Below are positions 58,478 to 64,000 of a DNA stretch of 64,000 nt, one piece after another. Made by a program: the position numbers and the translations under genes. The stretch comes from Puccinellia tenuiflora (lineage: Eukaryota > Streptophyta > Magnoliopsida > Poales > Poaceae): positions 974,126-1,038,125 of the forward strand of contig QRDG01001831.1 of the NCBI GenBank assembly GCA_012064385.1. The letters run 5' to 3'. The first letter of the stretch is position 1, and each line of letters begins with the position of its first letter. The notes beneath the pieces were generated by a model. It saw nothing but the letters and a program-made list of their open reading frames with translations. It ran no database searches and was not told where the DNA came from.

Positions 58478-61400
58478 TGTAACAGCCCAGATTTGGTACC
58501 CTAAAATATGGGCCAAATTTTCACTTTTTGCTTTGTATTGCATCATGGCATAATTATTTAAATTGCTAATTATAAGTAAAGCAACACTTGGAAACAAAGC
58601 AACACCTTAAAACAAAGGAAGCAAAACCCTTCCTCAAATTTCCAAAACTGAATGCTTTGCCCAAAATGGCCAAACCAACTTATTCTTGAATTTCCAAATT
58701 GTCCCGGAAGTTCTAAGAATTTTTTTTTTTAAAATGCCAATCAAATAAATAAATTTGAGAATTCAATTTGGCTTAATTCAATTCCTATTTTGGAACCAAG
58801 AAAAGTTTTCCAAAAATTCAAAGTAAAAACATGGGGTGCTTCATTGTTATAATATGAGCCTCCATAAATATATTCATAATTTATTGAAATGTTTAAATGT
58901 CCCAAAATAAATCTATTTTGGAAATTATCAAAAATGCCCTATTTAAAAATCCAAGAACAAAGGTGGTGCAAACCTTTTATTTTGGACCACCAAATTTTGT
59001 GGAGATTCTAAAAGTTAAATGGAGCCCATATGAAATTTTGCACTTTTTATAAAATTGTCTACAGGCCCCTTTAAAATCGTCAAAGCTGCTGGGGACCTCT
59101 TTGCAATTACAAATCCTGGAGCCAGGGGGGGTTTTTCGCGAATTTTCTTCTTCTCCACAGTGCTACCGGCACTGGCGCCATACTGCTTGCGCCCATGCCG
59201 CCCCGCCCCCTTTGTCGCACCATGGCGTGCGCCCAGGTGGACTAGAGCCCCTCCCGGTGCTGCCCACCTGCTCCCCTCACCCCCCTCTCTCCATTTCCTC
59301 CCTTGATTCCCGGATCGAGGCCACCATTTCCTCTCCCGTGCGCCTCCGTTTTCCGCCGCCGGTGTCGAGCACGTCGCCGTCGTATCCGTGCGCGCAAGGT
59401 CGATTGAAGACCAGCGCTCGCTCCACCGCATCCTCATCGTCCTCCCAGGCCACGGAATCGAGCCGGGGTGGTCGGGAATCGACGAATCCGTCGTCGACAT
59501 CCCGCCTCGGACGAGCCGCTCGCCGGCCGAATCCCGGCGAACCCCGCCCCTCCGAGCCGTCGCCGTCCACGCATCCGAGTCGGGGTGAGCACCGCACCCC
59601 TATTGCGCGTTTCCCCTCTCCCCTTCTCCCTCTCTCCCTCGCCGTTGTCCGCTTCGGTCGCCGTCGTCTCGGTCGCCGCCATTCCCCACCGTCACCGCGC
59701 CCGGCCCGGCCATGCTCCCGGCCTGACCGGCCAAGAGGCCGGGGCCTCTCGGTTCCCTGCCCGGCCATATGGGCCGGCCCAGTGGCCGGGGCTCCTCGGT
59801 GTGTGGCCCGGCCAATATGGCCGGCCTGCACCCGGCCTGGCCGGCCTGTCTGGAATTTCCCCTTTTACTTTTGTGAATTTTAAGGCAAATGAAAACTTGA
59901 TTATCTTCTCGAATAATGATTCAAAAATTGCAAACCAAATATCAACACGCTCAGAAAAACAAACCCTATGTGATAGAATCATGGTAAAGGTCTTTTGGAA
60001 TTCAAATCTTGCTGTTTATCTATGAAGTCATAAAATGGTATAAATAATACCTAATATGAGAAATTTATAACTTATTCAATAATTGTCCAAAAATTGTAAA
60101 TAAAATCTCAATTTGATCAACTTGTCAATTGCTAGTAACCCATGCTAATACCATGTCATGACCACAAATATTTATTTGATGTTATCCATAAATTGGTTAA
60201 ATGAATTAAATTCAATTATTTATTTAATTTGCTATTTCTTCATCGGTACTCCGAAATTTACAAATAAATTATCGAAATGATCGGAAGAACGAAACCTATC
60301 CTTTCATGTCATGTTCATGCATATTTGAGCCACTTCCATAATAATTTGACAATTTATGAAGAATGTGGTCACTAAGCTAAATATGGGGTTGGTTCCAAAT
60401 AATTGCACTAATTATTTGGCCCCTCGTTTAAATTTGCTTTTAATTTATATAATAATGGTTGCATCAATTGGACATGTCATCATGTGATTGAGCATTGCAT
60501 TTTGAGTTCGTGTGATTTATGTGTGTTTTGTATTTCTTTTGGGTATCGATAGATTCCGGAGCCGAGGGTCTCTCTGACTACCCCGACGATCAGTGCTTCA
60601 CTCCCGGGCAGCAAGGCAAGAGATAACCTAACCTTCTTGGCATATAGCATCCTATGTTTTGATCAAATTATTTTATCCACCATAATATTGCATGCGGTTC
60701 AAAGGTCTCTTTTGGTAAACATAGAATCCTATGAATGCATGTTTCTTCCCCGAGCCAATCGCATGTATTCCTACCTATGAACCCTAGGTTGATGTGTTGG
60801 CCGGAGACAAATTATAATTGTTGTATTCTTATGCTTAGCTATGCTTAGCCATGCTTAGTGGAATTGCTAGTTATGTCCGTTATTTAATTCCACAATTGTT
60901 GATATTAATGGAATGTTTCGGTCTTGGTGGATAATGGAGATGCTTAATTAATATGCTAAGAAGGCTTGGATGAGTTGCCCTCGGGGAGGGTGGTTTGCCT
61001 CATTCTTGCCGCCTAGGATGAACGTGCTTTTAGCTGGAACCAAGAAAACGAGCGTGCTCCCGGAGGTGGGGGCATATGGAACCCCCTTTGACCGAATAAT
61101 TTGTGAGGGGCTTGTCAAGGGTCCTCTAGTTTGCTTTTCCATTTGCGCGTGTGTGGTGTTGGTGGAAAAAGGAAACGATGATGGTGGTGTGTAGGATGTG
61201 ACGGTGGGGCAGGGCGCTGGGAGCGCTGAACCTGTCCTTCCGCCACTGATGGCCCTTGAGTAAGTCTCATGCTTTGTAAAGGTCTAACCGCGCCTGCTTG
61301 CCGGCCTTCCCCGGAAGAGGGTCAATTAGGTGAGTCGGACGGTACCAATGGGTAAAGTAGTACACCCCTGCAGGGTAAATCTTTTCGAAAAGCCGTGTCC

Positions 61401-62182
61401 ACGGTTATGGACAAACTCTTGGGAAAGGCGCATTAGCTCATAGATAACTTTAACCTAATTGATATGGCAGCTAGAGGTTGCATAATAAACCTGTGATAAA
61501 GGTTCATTTCCTCGAGGGTGAGTCGAGGGAGTGCCTTTGTGTGAGATGCAGGGTGATGGTTATGAGTAGGTTCGATGGGAACCGAAGATGATATTGATAC
61601 TCTCTTACCCCTTTGTAAAATACTCTGAGTAGACGAATGCCATGGGTCAATTATATTTTTGTTTATGAAACTTAGCTTTATGCAAAAGAAATACATATAA
61701 AGCTTTAGAGCCTCCGTCAGTCATTGGGCCTATATCGCCCTACTAAACTTGCGAGTACATCGTACTCAGTCTCTCTTTGCTGCCTCTATGATTTTGTATT
61801 TCAGAGGAGGACGACACCGAGCAACTAGGTGGGTTCTTCGTTGACGTCGACTACTAGTCTGGGGTTCCCAGGTGGCAGCTTGGGACCGTGGAACAAGCTG
61901 GCTTGGGTGATGTTTATCTGTAGGCCTCTTAGGCCATAATTTGCTTCTTGTTGTATTAGACAACGCTACTTCGCTTCCGCTTGTTGAATTGTTGGATCTG
62001 TGATCCTTTTGCTTGTAATATTTGTATTCTTCTCGTTATATGAGTTGCTATATAAATGTTTTGTGTCGTAGAGTCATGCTTTGTGCCAGTTCTGTTCCAC
62101 AAGTCTCGATCTTTGTTTTATACATTGATGGTTGTGTCGAACACATAGCCTCTCTGTATAATTCCGGAGTCGGGGCGCTACA
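58478..62182 (+). mobile_element. 5' LTR (L3) of a long-LTR Gypsy element (Tekay/Del-like)
   Basis: 3705 bp, TGTAACAGCCCAGATTTGG...GGGGCGCTACA, followed 3 bp later by the primer site, so this is a 5' LTR rather than a solo copy. It contains a GC-rich leader (59150-59590) ending in the donor-like GGGTGAGC at 59585 and a GGCCGG patch at 59695-59850. It also holds mini-ORF exons at 60553-60615 and 61804-61856, the conserved core at 61367-61412 and a hairpin at 61753-61767. It is the best-preserved member of the family in the window. Confidence 0.92.
60553..61856 (+). other. Putative spliced mini-ORF in LTR L3
   Basis: Exon 60553-60615 (after ATCGATAG, ending CAGCAAG before GCAAGAG) reads EGLSDYPDDQCFTPGQQ. 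Exon 61804-61856 (after TTTTGTATTTCAG) reads EEDDTEQLGGFFVDVDY-stop. Lengths, phases and splice-site sequences match L1, and the differences leave the frame open. The start is unidentified. Confidence 0.4.
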
Positions 62183-62185
62183 AGT

Positions 62186-62197
62186 TGGTATCAGAGC
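62186..62197 (+). promoter_or_regulatory. Primer binding site (tRNA-iMet) of the L3 element
   Basis: TGGTATCAGAGC, 3 bp after the LTR end. Confidence 0.95.
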
Positions 62198-62745
62198 AGG
62201 ACTGCCTGTAGGAAACCCTTTCTATTGGTCGATGTCGAGTCTAGTTCGTGAAAATTATTTTAACCTAAAAATGAGTTGTGAAAACCTTCTTAGGATTCTT
62301 TTTACTCCTCATCCAATTCACTCTGATCTCGGTGTCATCTTACCTCTATTTGATTTTAACGGTTCTCCTGATTGTCGGCAAATGCTAAATCTTTAGGAAT
62401 CTCGGGGTTTGGGTTCCTACCTTTGGTTACTAGTTATCCTTACTCCTCTGCCACCCTAAAACATGAAGAAAGGAAGTATGATGGTTCGTCAAGATATTTC
62501 TTTGCTTTAGCCCAAGATCTTGAACCGAAGGTCCCGGATTGTGCTAGGGCTCCGGTGTAATTATTCATGAGGGCTGTCACCCTTGTGAGTGTTATGCTAT
62601 TGTGGGTCCCAGTGCATGAAGCTGATCTTTAACCCAAGATCTTTCTGTTGAACCCTGATGTTATTTATCTATACCTGGAAGCAACAATGATCTATCTTAA
62701 CTGTCAGAATTGGTTACTAACTTGTCGTTGTTCCAATTCTTCAGA
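62198..62745 (+). other. Untranslated leader between primer site and gag
   Basis: About 550 bp without coding features, AT-rich compared with gag. It probably carries packaging signals, but none can be identified by eye. Confidence 0.6.
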
Positions 62746-64000
62746 ATGGCTCCTACCCGTCGTGGGGAACATAGCAGCCCTGACCCACCGCCGCCACCCT
62801 CAATGGCGGAGGTGATGATGGCTATCGAGCAAAACCGTCTGCGCAATGAGCGGTTGCTCGAGCAGCTGGTCCAGCAAGGGGCCAGGAGGAACACGGACTG
62901 CACCACTCTCAACCAGTTCTTGCGGTCCCAACCTCCCACTTTCTCCGAGGCTAAGGAGCCGCTTGATGCGGATGATTGGCTTCGGGCTATCGAGCGCAAG
63001 TTCGCCGCTCTTCACGTTCCGGCGGCAGAACATGTCAACTTCGCCACCTACCTTCTGGAAGGAGCCGCCGGCTCTTGGTGGGAGAGCCACGTGGCAATGG
63101 TCGCCGCGGGCCATGTTATCACTTGGGAGGAGTTCCGCACCGCCTTCCGTGCGGCGTACATCCCCAAGCCCATCCTCGAGCTCAAGAGGCGGGAGTTCCT
63201 GGACCTAACCCAGGGACGCATGGACGTCCAGTCCTATGGACGGGAGTTCAACCACCTCTCCCGTTACGCCCCTCGGGACGTGACGAATGATGAGGACAAG
63301 CAATATCTCTTCCGCAAGGGGCTCGCACCTCGTCTCCGATACGAGCTCCTGCCCTTCAAGTTCACCTCCTACCAAGAGCTCTACAACCAGGCTCTCACCA
63401 TGGAGCAAGGTAGGAAGGAGCTAGAGGCTTCTAAGAGGCCCGTTTCCACCGACCACCAGAGCTCCTCCTCTGAGGGCAAGAAGCGCAAGGTCTTCGTGCC
63501 TTTCAGCGCCGTGCCGAAGGCGCCCTTCGCGCCGAAGCCCACCGGGTACCTGCCACCTCCGCCTCGCCCAGCTACTTCGACCTTGGGTGCGGCCGGAGGC
63601 GGTTTTCGACCTCGACTGCCTGCACCACCGGGAGTCACGTGCTTCGCTTGTGGCCAGCCGGGGCACTACTCCAGGGAGTGTCCCCAGAAGGCACCGGCTA
63701 CCTCGGCACCTGCACCAGCACCCTCTACCCCAGCCGCCAAGGCTACCACCGTCAGCCGTGGTCGTCTGAACCACGTCTCGGCTGAAGGCATTGAGGAGGA
63801 CCCCGGAGTTCTCATGGGTACGCTTCGAATCAACACATATCCAGCCTCAGTATTATTTGATTCTGGAGCTTCGCATTCATTCATATCCACATCATTTGCA
63901 CTCAACCATCAAATACCGTTTGAGGATATGGACTCCCTGTTAGTGGTCAAGACCCCAGGCTCTAGTTGGCACACTCACTGGATGTCTCCGGAGGTTCAGA
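62746..64000 (+). CDS. Gag-protease polyprotein of the L3 Gypsy element (runs off right edge)
   Basis: The ATG at 62746 (MAPTRRGEHSS) opens a frame that stays open for 418 codons to the window edge. The capsid region has FLRSQPPTFSEAKEPLDADD followed by WLRAIERKF (about residues 58-86), then AAGSWWESHV and LKRREFLDLTQGRMDVQSYG. The zinc knuckle CFACGQPGHYSREC (CX2CX4HX4C) is at about 299-312. The aspartic protease site VLFDSGASHSFIS begins around 369. The motifs and the 3.7-kb LTR suit Tekay/Del chromoviruses. No stop or frameshift was seen, so this copy may be autonomous; RT and integrase would lie to the right of the window. Confidence 0.93.
   Translation, partial: MAPTRRGEHSSPDPPPPPSMAEVMMAIEQNRLRNERLLEQLVQQGARRNTDCTTLNQFLRSQPPTFSEAKEPLDADDWLRAIERKFAALHVPAAEHVNFATYLLEGAAGSWWESHVAMVAAGHVITWEEFRTAFRAAYIPKPILELKRREFLDLTQGRMDVQSYGREFNHLSRYAPRDVTNDEDKQYLFRKGLAPRLRYELLPFKFTSYQELYNQALTMEQGRKELEASKRPVSTDHQSSSSEGKKRKVFVPFSAVPKAPFAPKPTGYLPPPPRPATSTLGAAGGGFRPRLPAPPGVTCFACGQPGHYSRECPQKAPATSAPAPAPSTPAAKATTVSRGRLNHVSAEGIEEDPGVLMGTLRINTYPASVLFDSGASHSFISTSFALNHQIPFEDMDSLLVVKTPGSSWHTHWMSPEVQ

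Noticed and set aside
62186..62197. tRNA-Met-like sequence at 62186, 42722 and 22388
   Set aside because: These are 12-base retrotransposon primer sites complementary to the tRNA, not tRNA genes.

Overview
The window is plant nuclear DNA, most likely from a Triticeae grass (wheat, Aegilops, barley or rye type). Three things point there: gene islands separated by nested LTR retrotransposons, Stowaway and Tourist MITEs, and a long-LTR non-coding LARD-type element. No tRNA, rRNA or CRISPR array was found. Repeat family names are by recognition and are hedged in each entry. One ambiguous base (N) lies at 7146.

Gene island 1 (1-3500, minus strand) holds the 5' part of a DEMETER/ROS1-type 5-methylcytosine DNA glycosylase gene. 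It has two coding exons, a 5'UTR intron and a MITE in the first coding intron, and it continues past the left edge. MITEs and two LTR fragments follow (3.6-7.1 kb). Island 2 (7.5-9.0 kb, minus) is an F-box gene, followed by a GC-rich unassigned stretch and a LINE-like tail. 

10.3-28.0 kb is LTR material: a long Gypsy-type LTR (L1), a 411-bp TG...CA insert, a second partial copy of the same LTR (L1'), a LARD-like element with two 4.6-kb LTRs and a non-coding interior, and a truncated Copia-type LTR. 29.0-29.9 kb is a poly(A)-ended retroposon with a 15-bp target duplication. Island 3 (30.5-32.1 kb, plus) is a second F-box gene with a TATA box and a 5'UTR intron.

32.8-43.1 kb is a dead Ty3/Gypsy chromovirus (Gypsy A, minus strand). 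It is interrupted by a solo LTR that itself carries another LTR; all three insertions have perfect 5-bp target duplications. 43.3-45.8 kb is a shrunken LTR element holding a Tourist MITE. 46.0-57.8 kb is a small acidic-protein gene split by a second chromovirus (Gypsy B, plus strand), which contains two solo LTRs. From 58.5 kb to the right edge runs a better-preserved long-LTR Gypsy element: 3.7-kb 5' LTR, tRNA-Met primer site and an open gag-protease frame.

The most unusual signals are inside the LTRs. The long LTRs (L1, L2, L3) carry an apparently spliced acidic mini-ORF, whose two exons stay in phase in L1 and L3. A 48-bp core is nearly identical between this family and an otherwise dissimilar LTR in the opposite orientation. 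Both chromoviruses run their pol reading frame into the 3' LTR and end in a similar tail. The host gene at 46 kb can be read across the Gypsy B insertion by removing it together with one target-site copy.
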